Notes: a model not told the origin generated them from the sequence alone. A stretch of 64,000 bases of DNA from Clostridium sp. AF15-31 (GCF_003461625.1 NZ_QTXL01000004.1:313-64312); one strand, 5' to 3'; shown: positions 25,595 to 33,996, counted from the stretch's first letter. Program-made: numbers and translations.

Positions 25595-27718
25595 ATGGAC
25601 AAGAAACAGGTTCAGGAAACATATAGAGAGACAACGCCGGAAGAAGAACAGGAATATTTTGAAGAAGTAGAAAATGAGCTGCAGTGTGATCTTCAGACCA
25701 CACAGGAGAGCATCGACTACCGGAATCAGGCGATCAAAGCGCAGAAGAAATATATGCGTGACAGCCACGGAGATATGGACGATGAGGAATTCCTGCAGAA
25801 CATGAACAATGTAAATAACGATACATTTTTTATCGAACATGCGGCAAAGCAGGTAGATGTACTGGCGCACCAGATCGAGAGTCCGTATTTTGGAAAGATT
25901 GCATTTGAGTATCAGGAGGATGGACAGGTTCTTCCGGTCTATATCGGAACAAACGGCTACTGGTCGATGGAAGAACAGGATCAGAAGGTCTATGACTGGC
26001 GTGCTCCGATCGCATCGATGTATTATGATTATGAGAAGGGCGAGGCATCCTATCAGGCACCCGATAAAGAATATTTTGGAAAGATCGTAGAGAAGAAGCA
26101 ATTTGATATCAGCAATGGAAGACTGCATAATGCAGTCGATACCGATGAGAAGATCAATGATATGATCCTGCTTGATGCACTGGGAAAGAACAGCGGAACG
26201 AAGATGAAATCCGTAGTTGCAACGATCCAGAAAGAACAGAATGCATTGATCCGTAATAAGACAGCTTATAATCTTATTGTGGATGGACGGGCAGGAAGTG
26301 GTAAGACAGTAGTTGCGATGCACAGACTGGCGTGGCTGTTATTCAACAATCGTAAGACGATGTCGGCAGACAATGTTATGATCCTGTCGCCAAATGGAAT
26401 CTTTGGCGATTATATTGCCGGTGTACTGCCGGAGGTCGGCGAGGATAATGTACCGGAGAAGGAATTTGATTCTCTGATGGAGGAAATCCTGTTTGTGGAC
26501 TGTGATTATGAGACGAAGCTGGAACAGGCAGACCGGATCACGACACATCCCGATATGGAAAGTCCAGAGATGAAGAATATTGCATGGAAATCATCGATAG
26601 CGTTCTATCAGGCATTTAACAAATATCTGGAAGAGTATACGGCAAATATTAAGTTTAAAGATTTCCATTTTGAGAAAACAGAATTTACAAAGGATCAGAT
26701 TGAGAAGATGTTCTATAATCGTTTTTCCAGATATCCGGTCTATGAACGTTTTGAGAAGATCGCATATTTTATAGCTGACCGGGTAGAGGATGAACAGGAT
26801 CAGGCATTTACGGATGAGAAGCATCAGAAGATGGAGAACCAGATCACAAAAGAGATGATCTATCAGTATGCGGAGCGCAACCTGATCGAATTATATCAGG
26901 ACTTTCTTAACAGTCAGGCTGAACAGCATCCGGGCATCGAACAATACCGGAATGAATATGGCAAGATATGCTATGAAGATATTCTGGCGGTCTTTTATCT
27001 GCAGATTTATTTCTATGGATGCAAGTCCTATGACAATATCAAGCATCTCGTGATCGATGAGATGCAGGATTACAATATATTCCAGTATGCAGTATTGGAT
27101 CGCATCTTTAAATGTAAAAAGACGATACTGGGAGACAGTTTGCAGGTGCTTTATTATAATCCGGAGGAAACGGTGCTGGATGTACTGCAGACGGTATTTG
27201 TGCCGCATGGAGGAACAGGCGGCTGCCGGATCAAGACTCTGGATACTGCCTACCGTTCAACCTGTGAGATCACAGAATTCTGTAACAGAATCCTGGAAGC
27301 AGACCGGGCGTCAGACGAGGCGGAAGCCCATCCACTCAATCGCCATGGCATGGAGCCGGTAACAGAGCAGGCGGAGAGTATAGAAGATGCTGCCGGATTT
27401 ATCGCAGAGAAGCTTGATTATGGAGAACTGGATGATTTTGATAATGTGGCAATTCTCTGTGATGATGAAGAACGTGCATTTGCCATGTACAAAGAACTGG
27501 AAGAATATGAGCAGGTGACATATCTTACGAACCAGTCGACCGTCTATAATGGCGGTGTGGTCGTTCTTCCGAAGTTTCTTGCAAAGGGCATGGAATTCGA
27601 TGCAGTATTTGTTATCAATGAACAGGATGTGATGGAAAACCGGATCAGCCGGCACGCATTTTACATTTCTTGTACAAGAGCACTGCACCAGTTATATGTG
27701 ATCAATGTTACAAATTAA
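25595..27718 (+). CDS. helD: HelD-type superfamily 1 helicase (RNA polymerase recycling factor)
   Basis: A 707-residue protein of the UvrD-like superfamily 1, HelD branch. In Firmicutes HelD binds RNA polymerase and releases stalled complexes. Visible features: an N-terminal charged coiled-coil arm (residues 1-90); Walker A GRAGSGKT (about 239-246) followed by AMHRLAWLL; LSPNGIFGDYI; the DEMQDY Walker B region; and C-terminal motifs with TRAL. ATG 25595 is preceded by AAAGGAAAGG; an upstream ATG at 25568 would place that site inside the gene. It lies 69 bp after the subtilase gene. Confidence 0.88.
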   Translation: MDKKQVQETYRETTPEEEQEYFEEVENELQCDLQTTQESIDYRNQAIKAQKKYMRDSHGDMDDEEFLQNMNNVNNDTFFIEHAAKQVDVLAHQIESPYFGKIAFEYQEDGQVLPVYIGTNGYWSMEEQDQKVYDWRAPIASMYYDYEKGEASYQAPDKEYFGKIVEKKQFDISNGRLHNAVDTDEKINDMILLDALGKNSGTKMKSVVATIQKEQNALIRNKTAYNLIVDGRAGSGKTVVAMHRLAWLLFNNRKTMSADNVMILSPNGIFGDYIAGVLPEVGEDNVPEKEFDSLMEEILFVDCDYETKLEQADRITTHPDMESPEMKNIAWKSSIAFYQAFNKYLEEYTANIKFKDFHFEKTEFTKDQIEKMFYNRFSRYPVYERFEKIAYFIADRVEDEQDQAFTDEKHQKMENQITKEMIYQYAERNLIELYQDFLNSQAEQHPGIEQYRNEYGKICYEDILAVFYLQIYFYGCKSYDNIKHLVIDEMQDYNIFQYAVLDRIFKCKKTILGDSLQVLYYNPEETVLDVLQTVFVPHGGTGGCRIKTLDTAYRSTCEITEFCNRILEADRASDEAEAHPLNRHGMEPVTEQAESIEDAAGFIAEKLDYGELDDFDNVAILCDDEERAFAMYKELEEYEQVTYLTNQSTVYNGGVVVLPKFLAKGMEFDAVFVINEQDVMENRISRHAFYISCTRALHQLYVINVTN

Positions 27719-27811
27719 ACTTGATTATTTCAAGTTTGAACTGCTATGAATATACATTATTAAGACAAAATACTTGAAAATATCATTTTTGATGGTATTC
27801 GACTTGAGATA

Positions 27812-27840
27812 TTGACGTATGAATGTGGGAGGACTAGAAT
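27812..27840 (+). promoter_or_regulatory. Promoter of the glutamate dehydrogenase gene
   Basis: TTGACG (27812-27817), a 17-bp spacer and TAGAAT (27835-27840). The predicted start near 27847 coincides with the beginning of the leader hairpin. Confidence 0.65.
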
Positions 27841-27845
27841 GCCTC

Positions 27846-27894
27846 TTGTCAAAAGGTTTATCCCTTACAGGTAACACCGGATAACTCGTGACAA
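27846..27894 (+). promoter_or_regulatory. Structured mRNA leader of glutamate dehydrogenase
   Basis: TTGTCA (27846-27851) pairs with TGACAA (27889-27894). Inside, GTTTATCC pairs with GGATAAC with one bulged T, closing a 15-base loop (CTTACAGGTAACACC). The structure occupies the start of the predicted transcript, 31 bases before the gdhA ATG. There is no T-tract, so translation or RNA-stability control is more likely than termination. It matches no riboswitch that I know. Confidence 0.45.
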
Positions 27895-27925
27895 TAAAAT
27901 ATTTGTTAAACGAGGAGATACGAAG

Positions 27926-29182
27926 ATGAGCAGACAGTACGACCCATATGAGAATGTGGTAGCAGTGATGGAAGAAGCCATGAACATTGGTGGAATTGAC
28001 AAGAGGATGTTTGAGATCATTAAAAATCCACAGCGTGAGACTAAGGTTTACCTTCCTGTGGAGATGGATGACGGAAGTGTTAAGGTATTTGAAGGATACA
28101 GAGTCCAGCATTCAAATATCAGAGGACCGTTCAAAGGAGGTATACGTTATCACAAGGACGTATCGCTGAATGAAGTCAAAGCACTTGCAACATGGATGTC
28201 ATTAAAATGTGCAGTGGCAAATATACCATTTGGAGGAGCAAAAGGTGGTATCAAAGTAGATCCGGCTACACTTTCCAGACGGGAATTGTGTGCATTGACG
28301 AGAAGATATACCTATGCGATCGAGCCGATCATCGGAGCAGATACCGATATACCTGCTCCTGATGTAAATACAAATGCACAGATCATGACATGGGTGTTAG
28401 ATACATACAGCCAGTTAAAGGGAAAACCTTGTCCCGGAGTTGTGACAGGAAAACCGCTGGAGCTTGGCGGTTCCAAGGGAAGACCATCGGCAACCGGACG
28501 TGGAGTTGTGATCAGCACCAAGCTCCTTCTTGCAGAAGATGGCAAGGCGTTAGAGGGTACTAAGGTTGCAATTCAGGGATGCGGTAATGTTGGCGGCAAT
28601 ACAGCCAGAATATTTGGACATAGAGGTGCGGTTGTTGTAGCGATCAGTGATGTGTCGGGTGGAATCTATAAGGAGACCGGATTGGATGCAGATAAGGTAA
28701 CAGCTTATGTAGAAGCCGGTGGTCTGCTTGCAGACTATCAGGAAGATGGTGTTACCCATATTTCGAATACAGATATTCTTACCTGTGATTGTGATGTGCT
28801 GGTTCCCGCAGCGCTTGAAAATCAGATTACAAAAGAGGTTGCGGAGAAATTAAAATGTTCTTATATTGTTGAGGGCGCAAATGGACCGACGGCAGCAGAT
28901 GCAGATCCGATCCTTGCAGAAAGAGGAATCAAGCTTGTGCCGGATATTTTTGCAAACAGCGGCGGTGTTATTGTTTCTTATTTTGAATGGGTACAGAACA
29001 TTCAGGAAATGACATGGGAAAAACCGCAGGTAAATGAGATGCTTGAAACGATCATGACGAAAGCATTTGGAGAAATCGTGGAGGAGAGTAAAAAGAGTCA
29101 TTGTACTTTGCGGATGGCAGCCTATATCATTGCTTTAAAACGATTGATCCATACGGAAGAGATCAAGGGTATATTCCCGTAA
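27926..29182 (+). CDS. gdhA: Glutamate dehydrogenase
   Basis: A 418-residue small-type hexameric glutamate dehydrogenase, interconverting glutamate and 2-oxoglutarate plus ammonia. The N-terminal catalytic domain contains GGIRYH, K94 and the catalytic K106 in PFGGAKGGI; the C-terminal Rossmann domain has GCGNVGG (about residues 216-222). The length and absence of an N-terminal extension fit the NAD-linked clostridial/bacillar type, but cofactor specificity is inferred. GAGGAGA precedes the ATG. It has its own promoter and structured leader, and an Lrp-type regulator gene follows. Confidence 0.92.
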   Translation: MSRQYDPYENVVAVMEEAMNIGGIDKRMFEIIKNPQRETKVYLPVEMDDGSVKVFEGYRVQHSNIRGPFKGGIRYHKDVSLNEVKALATWMSLKCAVANIPFGGAKGGIKVDPATLSRRELCALTRRYTYAIEPIIGADTDIPAPDVNTNAQIMTWVLDTYSQLKGKPCPGVVTGKPLELGGSKGRPSATGRGVVISTKLLLAEDGKALEGTKVAIQGCGNVGGNTARIFGHRGAVVVAISDVSGGIYKETGLDADKVTAYVEAGGLLADYQEDGVTHISNTDILTCDCDVLVPAALENQITKEVAEKLKCSYIVEGANGPTAADADPILAERGIKLVPDIFANSGGVIVSYFEWVQNIQEMTWEKPQVNEMLETIMTKAFGEIVEESKKSHCTLRMAAYIIALKRLIHTEEIKGIFP

Positions 29183-29289
29183 AATATACAGATGCAATAC
29201 TACATGGTATTTTTAGTGCTGGATTTATCCTGTTATTAGTAGTAAAATACAGACAGGATAGATAGAAGTACATTGATATCAGAAATATG

Positions 29290-29326
29290 AAAGGGATGTC
29301 CTTCTCAGATGAAGGATGTCCTTTTT
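29290..29326 (+). terminator. Probable terminator after gdhA
   Basis: AAAGG/CCTTT and CCTTC/GAAGG pair around a TCAGAT loop with a small internal loop, and a T-run follows. The direct repeat GGATGTCCTT within it makes alternative pairing possible. Confidence 0.55.
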
Positions 29327-29397
29327 CTATACCAAAGTTTCTATATAAATAAAGGTATTTGGCAGATGAGATGTATAAGAAAATGGAGAGTAAAACT

Positions 29398-29886
29398 ATG
29401 CGTGAAGTAAAAGAGACAGCTTACTGTCTGGATGAGGTAGATCAGAAGATTCTGGAACTGTTGGAGAAGGATGCTCGTATGTCTTTAAAGGATATTGCGG
29501 AATGTGTTTTTCTGTCATCAACAGCAGTATCTACGAGAATAGAGCGGTTAAAGGAAGCAGGGGTGATCGAGGGCTTTCAGGTACAGATCAATCCGATCGC
29601 ACTGGGATATTATACAAAAGCATTTATTAATTTAGAGGTAGAGCCGAACGACAAACAGGATTTTTATCCATTTATCAAGAACTGCAAAAATGTTGTGGAA
29701 TGCAATTGTGTGACCGGTGACTATTCCATGCTGATCGAGGTTATCTTTGAGACAACGATGGCATTGGATCTGTTTATCGGTGAATTGCAGAGATTTGGAA
29801 AAACAAAGACTTTGATCGCATTCTCGACCTCTGTAGAACACAGAAATATCTACTGGAAGGAAGAAAATCAGGAGCCGAATACATAA
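29398..29886 (+). CDS. Lrp/AsnC family transcriptional regulator
   Basis: A 162-residue regulator. The N-terminal winged HTH (about residues 12-60: LDEVDQKILELL, then SSTAVSTRIERL) is followed by a RAM/ACT-like ligand domain (about 75-150). This family senses amino acids and often controls amino-acid metabolism; neighbouring gdhA is a plausible target but that is inference. ATG 29398 is chosen because GGAGAG lies seven bases upstream and family proteins begin shortly before the HTH; earlier TTG/ATG codons at 29359-29383 lack this. The serine phosphatase-like or membrane neighbours give no further hint. Confidence 0.88.
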   Translation: MREVKETAYCLDEVDQKILELLEKDARMSLKDIAECVFLSSTAVSTRIERLKEAGVIEGFQVQINPIALGYYTKAFINLEVEPNDKQDFYPFIKNCKNVVECNCVTGDYSMLIEVIFETTMALDLFIGELQRFGKTKTLIAFSTSVEHRNIYWKEENQEPNT

Positions 29887-29927
29887 ATTTTTTTTCGAAA
29901 GCGGATACTAACAATGGGAGGTTGCTT

Positions 29928-30938
29928 ATGAAACAGAACGTAAAGAAAAAAGAGACATATATTCCATCATCCAACGGAAGAGATAAATTACATGTCATTG
30001 TCTGGATTCCGCAAGGAGAGATCAAGGCGGTGCTTCAGATCTCTCATGGTATGATAGAGGACATGGAGCGTTATGATCATTTTGCAAGATTTATGGCTGC
30101 CAGAGGAATTCTGGTATGTGGAAATGATCATCTGGGGCATGGCCTGACAGCCAGAAATAAATCCGAGATGGGTTATATGTATGCTTATGATGCAAGTAAG
30201 ACGATGGCAGCAGATGTGCATCGTGTGACCAGATGCATAAAACGGGCATATCCGGATCTTCCGTATTTTCTTATGGGACACAGCATGGGATCATTTATTG
30301 CAAGAAGATATATGTGCGAATATGCAAAAGATCCAAAGTACCCTGCAAAGCTGCAGAAAAATGCCAGCATAGATGGTTTTATCTGTATGGGAACGGGCGG
30401 ACATCCAAAGTGTATGCTGAAGATCGGAGAGGCGGTAGCCGGAGTGGAGAGTATGCTCCGTGGTGAGAAGCATAGAAGCAAATTGTTGCAGGTGCTTGCA
30501 TTTGGTACTTACCTTTTCGGTATTCCCAGAATGACGATCATGAACGGTGAGAAGCGGAAGCGTACCGTGAAAGACTGGCTGAGTAGAGACTATGTTCAGG
30601 TTGACAAATATATGGCAGATCCGATGTATGACTATACTTTTACGGTAAAGGGCTACAAGACGTTATTCAAAACACTGGAATTTATTCAGGATGAGGATAA
30701 TCTGGCAAATGTCCCAAAGAATATGCCGGTATTGTTCATATCAGGAAGCAAAGATCCGGTCGGACACTATGGACTGGACGTGAAGCTTTTATACAACAAA
30801 TACAGCAGATATATCACAGATGATGTCAAATGCATCCTGTATAAGGATGCGCGTCACGAAGTCATAAACGAGATCAACAACATTCAGGCATATTACGATA
30901 TCTATAACTGGATCGACCTGCACACCATAGGGGTGTAG
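29928..30938 (+). CDS. Alpha/beta hydrolase, lysophospholipase/monoglyceride-lipase type
   Basis: A 336-residue alpha/beta hydrolase of the Hydrolase_4 (lysophospholipase) group, which cleaves acyl esters from lysophospholipids or monoglycerides. The nucleophile is S119 in GHSMGS, the acid is the Asp of SGSKDPVG and the base is the His of DARHEVINE. The oxyanion-side ISHGM segment is near residue 36. There is no signal peptide, so it is probably cytoplasmic. ATG 29928 has GGGAGG six bases upstream. The gene ends 30 bp before long hairpin element E, convergent with the ABC permease gene. Confidence 0.85.
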   Translation: MKQNVKKKETYIPSSNGRDKLHVIVWIPQGEIKAVLQISHGMIEDMERYDHFARFMAARGILVCGNDHLGHGLTARNKSEMGYMYAYDASKTMAADVHRVTRCIKRAYPDLPYFLMGHSMGSFIARRYMCEYAKDPKYPAKLQKNASIDGFICMGTGGHPKCMLKIGEAVAGVESMLRGEKHRSKLLQVLAFGTYLFGIPRMTIMNGEKRKRTVKDWLSRDYVQVDKYMADPMYDYTFTVKGYKTLFKTLEFIQDEDNLANVPKNMPVLFISGSKDPVGHYGLDVKLLYNKYSRYITDDVKCILYKDARHEVINEINNIQAYYDIYNWIDLHTIGV

Positions 30939-30968
30939 GGGCGGAAACACATTTTAGTAATAAAAACA

Positions 30969-31160
30969 GAACAGGTGGTAACCCTCAACCGGGGCATTTT
31001 CAAATCATAGCATGAACGACTGAGTTTCAACGATTCGGTGCTACTGCGCCGGACACAACGAATTTATCGTGTCCGGCGCAGCATGCAGATCGAATCGAAG
31101 TTGAAATGAAGGTAGTCATGCGTGTTTGAGAATGCTCCGGCTGAGAGTTACCGCCTGTTC
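30969..31160. repeat. Long inverted-repeat element E
   Basis: A hairpin of about 190 nt. Arms of roughly 85 bp (beginning GAACAGG/CCTGTTC) have scattered mismatches, many of them G-U compatible, and meet in a perfect 12-bp stem TGCGCCGGACAC/GTGTCCGGCGCA with a 12-base loop. It lacks the GAGCC/GGCGA core of elements B-D. Weak pairing extends on the right into the stop codon of the ABC permease gene at 31168-31170. It lies between two convergent genes and fits a shared terminator. Confidence 0.8.
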
Positions 31161-31167
31161 GTTTGCG

Positions 31168-31938
31168 TTACAAGCTGATCTTTTTTTCGAGGAGCACGGA
31201 GCTTCCGATATAGCTTGCCACCATTACTACGAAGTAGAGTGCGATCTGTGGGATCATGGCATACATGGCTTCCATAAATGTCGCATCCGGTCCGGGATTG
31301 GACAGATGGGGAATCTTAGAAGCAATTACAGACAGGATCACATAGAAGACGATGAACAGTACGAAACTGATAAAACCTTTAATCTTCTTTGTCTGAAGAA
31401 TGGTGGAGCATACCGATACCGCAAGGTAAGCAAGTGTGATCGTCATAAAGAACTGGATCAGAAATACAAGGATAAATGCCAGTAATCTTAAGATAACGCC
31501 GCCCAGGGAATATCCCCCCATTTCAAGAATATTGCTTAGAAAATCATAAAAAGTATCAATGGAGTCATATGTGGAGTATGCCAGGCTGAGATCTAAGGCC
31601 AGTAATCCGAATATAACAGCAACGATTATTGCACCTGTCAGCAGGATGGATAACAGTTTGGCACCGATTACTTTATAGCTGGATATAGGAGCCATAAAGA
31701 CCAGATATCCTGATTTGTTTTTCAGATCCTGGCTGTAACTGATTATGCCGTAGATCAATACAAACAGGTAACAGCAGAAAGCCGCGAGAATAAGCAGGGA
31801 AACAGCAATAACAGAGTGATCTGCATGTTCGGTTAACGTACCAATGAGAAAGTAAAGCTCAATGGCAGCTATGACGATCCCTACGATCAGAAGTGGAAAG
31901 ATTCCACGGCGAAATTCATATTTTAACATTTTTAACAT
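31168..31938 (-). CDS. ABC-2-type transporter permease
   Basis: A 256-residue membrane protein with six hydrophobic segments, of the ABC-2 permease type used for export. It follows the ATPase gene (gap 18 bp) and the YtrA-type regulator in one operon. GGGAGG precedes the ATG at 31938. The substrate is unknown; related YtrABC-like systems respond to wall-active antibiotics, which is inference from family context only. Confidence 0.82.
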   Translation of the reverse strand: MLKMLKYEFRRGIFPLLIVGIVIAAIELYFLIGTLTEHADHSVIAVSLLILAAFCCYLFVLIYGIISYSQDLKNKSGYLVFMAPISSYKVIGAKLLSILLTGAIIVAVIFGLLALDLSLAYSTYDSIDTFYDFLSNILEMGGYSLGGVILRLLAFILVFLIQFFMTITLAYLAVSVCSTILQTKKIKGFISFVLFIVFYVILSVIASKIPHLSNPGPDATFMEAMYAMIPQIALYFVVMVASYIGSSVLLEKKISL

Positions 31939-31956
31939 AATTGAATACCTCCCAGT

Positions 31957-32643
31957 TTATGCGTAGATTTCTTTATACATATCAACAATGGATTTGCCCT
32001 GTGCGATACGAAGTTCTTCTGCATTACCCTGTAATACACAGGTTCCGTTTTTGATGAAGATGGCATGATCAATGATCTTTTCCAGTTCATCCACCAGATG
32101 GCTTGACATGATAACGGCAGTGTCATCTGAGATATTAGACACGATTGTATGAATGATCTTCTCGCGTGCAATGATATCGATGCCGTTTAACGGTTCGTCT
32201 AACATAATAACTTCCGCATTTCTTGAAAGCGTTGCAACGATCTTAAGCTTTGCCATCATACCGGATGACATCTCACGCACTTTTTGCTTTGGATCCAGAT
32301 CCATTTCCTGTAACAGGCGCATGTATTTGTCATAATCAAAATCAGCGAAGAAATCACGGTAATATTTTCCGACATCGATGCAGTTCATATAACCGAAGAA
32401 ATAGGCTTCTGTAGGCATATATGCGATATGCGCTTTGGCTTTGTAATCTAATGGCCGGTTATCCATTGTGATCGTACCGGAGGACGGTTTTGAAAGCCCG
32501 GCGATCATTTTCATAAGGGTGGATTTACCGCTTCCGTTCGGACCGAGTAGCGCATAAATGTTACCGGATATGATATCCAGTGACAGGTCCGAAACAGCGG
32601 TCGTACTCATATACTTTTTTACTAAGTGTTCACATTTAATCAT
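31957..32643 (-). CDS. ABC transporter ATP-binding protein (YtrB/BcrA-like)
   Basis: A 228-residue ATPase. Walker A is GPNGSGKST (about residues 33-41), the signature is a degenerate MSSGMMAKL, Walker B is VIMLDEPLNGID and the H-loop is SSH. The short LSSGM-type signature is typical of export ATPases in YtrA-regulated operons. The start at 32643 (MIKCEH) has AAAGGA upstream; longer starts crowd the site. It lies between the regulator and the permease. Confidence 0.88.
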   Translation of the reverse strand: MIKCEHLVKKYMSTTAVSDLSLDIISGNIYALLGPNGSGKSTLMKMIAGLSKPSSGTITMDNRPLDYKAKAHIAYMPTEAYFFGYMNCIDVGKYYRDFFADFDYDKYMRLLQEMDLDPKQKVREMSSGMMAKLKIVATLSRNAEVIMLDEPLNGIDIIAREKIIHTIVSNISDDTAVIMSSHLVDELEKIIDHAIFIKNGTCVLQGNAEELRIAQGKSIVDMYKEIYA

Positions 32644-32670
32644 AGTATTCATTCCTTTCAATACTTGTTT

Positions 32671-33027
32671 TTATAGGGAATAGTAGTCCTGCAATAATCG
32701 GATGATCTCTTCCGGCGTATATCCCATGCCGGTGAGCTGTTCATCCAGAACTGTAAGGATCTGCTTTAACTGTTCCTGTTTCAGCCGATCAATTACCTGA
32801 GGATCTTCTGTTACAAATGTACCAATTCCACGTTTCGTATATGACAGTCCGAGAGATTCCATCTCGTTATAAACCCGGGCCGCGGTGTTTGGGTTGATGT
32901 CATATTGGATGGCAAGCTCTCTGGATGATGGGAGCTTGGTACCAAGTGGCAGGGCACCTGTAATAATCTTCTTTTTTATATCATCGATGACCTGAAGGTA
33001 GATCGGCAGGTTTGATTTAAATTCCAA
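32671..33027 (-). CDS. GntR-family regulator, YtrA subfamily
   Basis: A 118-residue repressor with the GntR winged HTH (opening LPIYLQVIDDIKKKI, then LPSSRELAIQYDINPNTAARVYNEME) and a short C-terminal dimerisation helix, the YtrA layout. I place the start at the TTG at 33027 because AGGAGGG lies six bases upstream; an ATG farther out would run through the promoter. It is the first gene of the operon, and a perfect palindrome (33048-33065) overlaps its promoter, indicating autorepression with its ABC transporter. Confidence 0.87.
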   Translation of the reverse strand: MEFKSNLPIYLQVIDDIKKKIITGALPLGTKLPSSRELAIQYDINPNTAARVYNEMESLGLSYTKRGIGTFVTEDPQVIDRLKQEQLKQILTVLDEQLTGMGYTPEEIIRLLQDYYSL

Positions 33028-33047
33028 ATGCTTCCCTCCTAACTGCT

Positions 33048-33065
33048 GTACTAGTTGGATAGTAC
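33048..33065 (-). promoter_or_regulatory. Operator palindrome of the YtrA-like regulator
   Basis: GTACTA (33048-33053) and TAGTAC (33060-33065) are perfect inverted repeats around a six-base spacer. It overlaps the -10 box of the operon promoter, as expected for a repressor site. Confidence 0.7.
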
Positions 33066-33087
33066 ACCAATACACTTGGGATGTCAA
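33059..33087 (-). promoter_or_regulatory. Promoter of the YtrA-like operon
   Basis: On the minus strand TTGACA (33087-33082), a 17-bp spacer and TACTAT (33064-33059). The predicted leader is short and contains the AGGAGGG site. Confidence 0.8.
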
Positions 33088-33172
33088 GCACAAAAATTAA
33101 ATTTATAACTATTCATTTGGCAGCAAAACTTCCATTTATAGGTGAATTGCCGGATATAGGTTAAAATTAATG

Positions 33173-33183
33173 AGAATAATTCT
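33173..33183 (+). promoter_or_regulatory. Candidate Fur/PerR-type operator
   Basis: AGAAT-A-ATTCT is a perfect 5-1-5 palindrome in an AT-rich context, about 90 bp upstream of the Fur-family gene. It resembles a half-length Fur/PerR box and would allow autoregulation. The match to the full PerR consensus is only partial. Confidence 0.45.
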
Positions 33184-33269
33184 TAAAAAGGTATTCAAAC
33201 CTGACAAAATATGTGTTAGTATAGACTTATCAAAAGTAAGATCGGAATAAATCATTGGAGTGAACAGGT

Positions 33270-33665
33270 ATGGCAGAGAAAAGAAATACAAAACAAAAAC
33301 AGGTTATATATTCGGTTATAAAAGAATTAAAATGTCATCCGACTGCCCAGCAGCTTCATCAGATTCTTGTGGAGAGGGGATATAATATAGGTGCATCGAC
33401 TGTATACAGAGTATTGGCGGATGCGGTTGATGACGGCATTATCATGAATGTATTCTCATTTGATAAGAATGAACATTTTGACGGCAATCCGGTTCCGCAT
33501 TATCATATTATCTGTACCAAATGTGGAAGAATCTTCGACAGCCATGTGCCATATGATCCTGAGATCGATGAGCGAGGCAGACTGGCGGATGAGGACTTTC
33601 TGATAACATCCCACAATCTTGAATATGTCGGCATCTGCCCTGAATGTCAGAACGAGCAGGAATAA
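33270..33665 (+). CDS. Fur-family regulator, PerR-like
   Basis: A 131-residue metal-dependent regulator. The N-terminal winged HTH (about residues 10-75, with STVYRVLADAVDDG) is followed by the metal domain: HYHIICTKCG and CPECQ supply two CxxC pairs for structural zinc, and the H-rich NEHFDG...HYH region supplies regulatory ligands, as in peroxide-sensing PerR. The PerR-versus-Fur/Zur choice is tentative. The last codons, encoding EQE, lie inside the left arm of long inverted repeat D and are mirrored at the end of the convergent asparaginase-like gene. Confidence 0.87.
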   Translation: MAEKRNTKQKQVIYSVIKELKCHPTAQQLHQILVERGYNIGASTVYRVLADAVDDGIIMNVFSFDKNEHFDGNPVPHYHIICTKCGRIFDSHVPYDPEIDERGRLADEDFLITSHNLEYVGICPECQNEQE

Positions 33666-33996
33666 CACCATGCTTTATAACATTATCAGGATTTATATAA
33701 GATTGCATAAAATATAGCACACACATACAGCAACACCCATATGGTTGTTCCATTATAACATGACATATACGAGGATTTCGTTGTGAGCTGCACATTGTCA
33801 GTAAATACGAGTGCCTGTTTGAGCCGAAGGCGAGTTGGCACAGGAGTATTTACGAATCAGACATGTGCTGCGAACAGAAACCGCAGTAAGTCATTTATAG
33901 TGGAATAACCATATGGGTGTTGCTGTATGTGTGTGCTATATTGCAATCTTATATAAAACTTGAACAACCTGTCAAAGCATGGTGTTATTCCTGCTC
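33654..33996. repeat. Long inverted-repeat element D, overlapping both gene ends
   Basis: A 343-bp palindrome. Outer arms of 23 bp (33654-33676 with 33974-33996) are perfect. Middle arms of about 70 bp (33694-33763 with 33889-33957) differ by a four-base insertion and a few substitutions. GTAAATAC pairs with GTATTTAC around the tip. The tip (33811-33845) is the core GTGCCTGTTTGAGCC...GGCGAGTTGGCACAGGA. The outer arms contain GAG-CAG-GAA-TAA of both convergent genes, so both proteins end EQE. Confidence 0.92.

Noticed and set aside
21001..33996. CRISPR array, retron or diversity-generating retroelement as an explanation for the repeats
   Set aside because: The repeats are inverted, not regularly spaced direct repeats, and no cas, reverse transcriptase or variable-repeat gene is present nearby.
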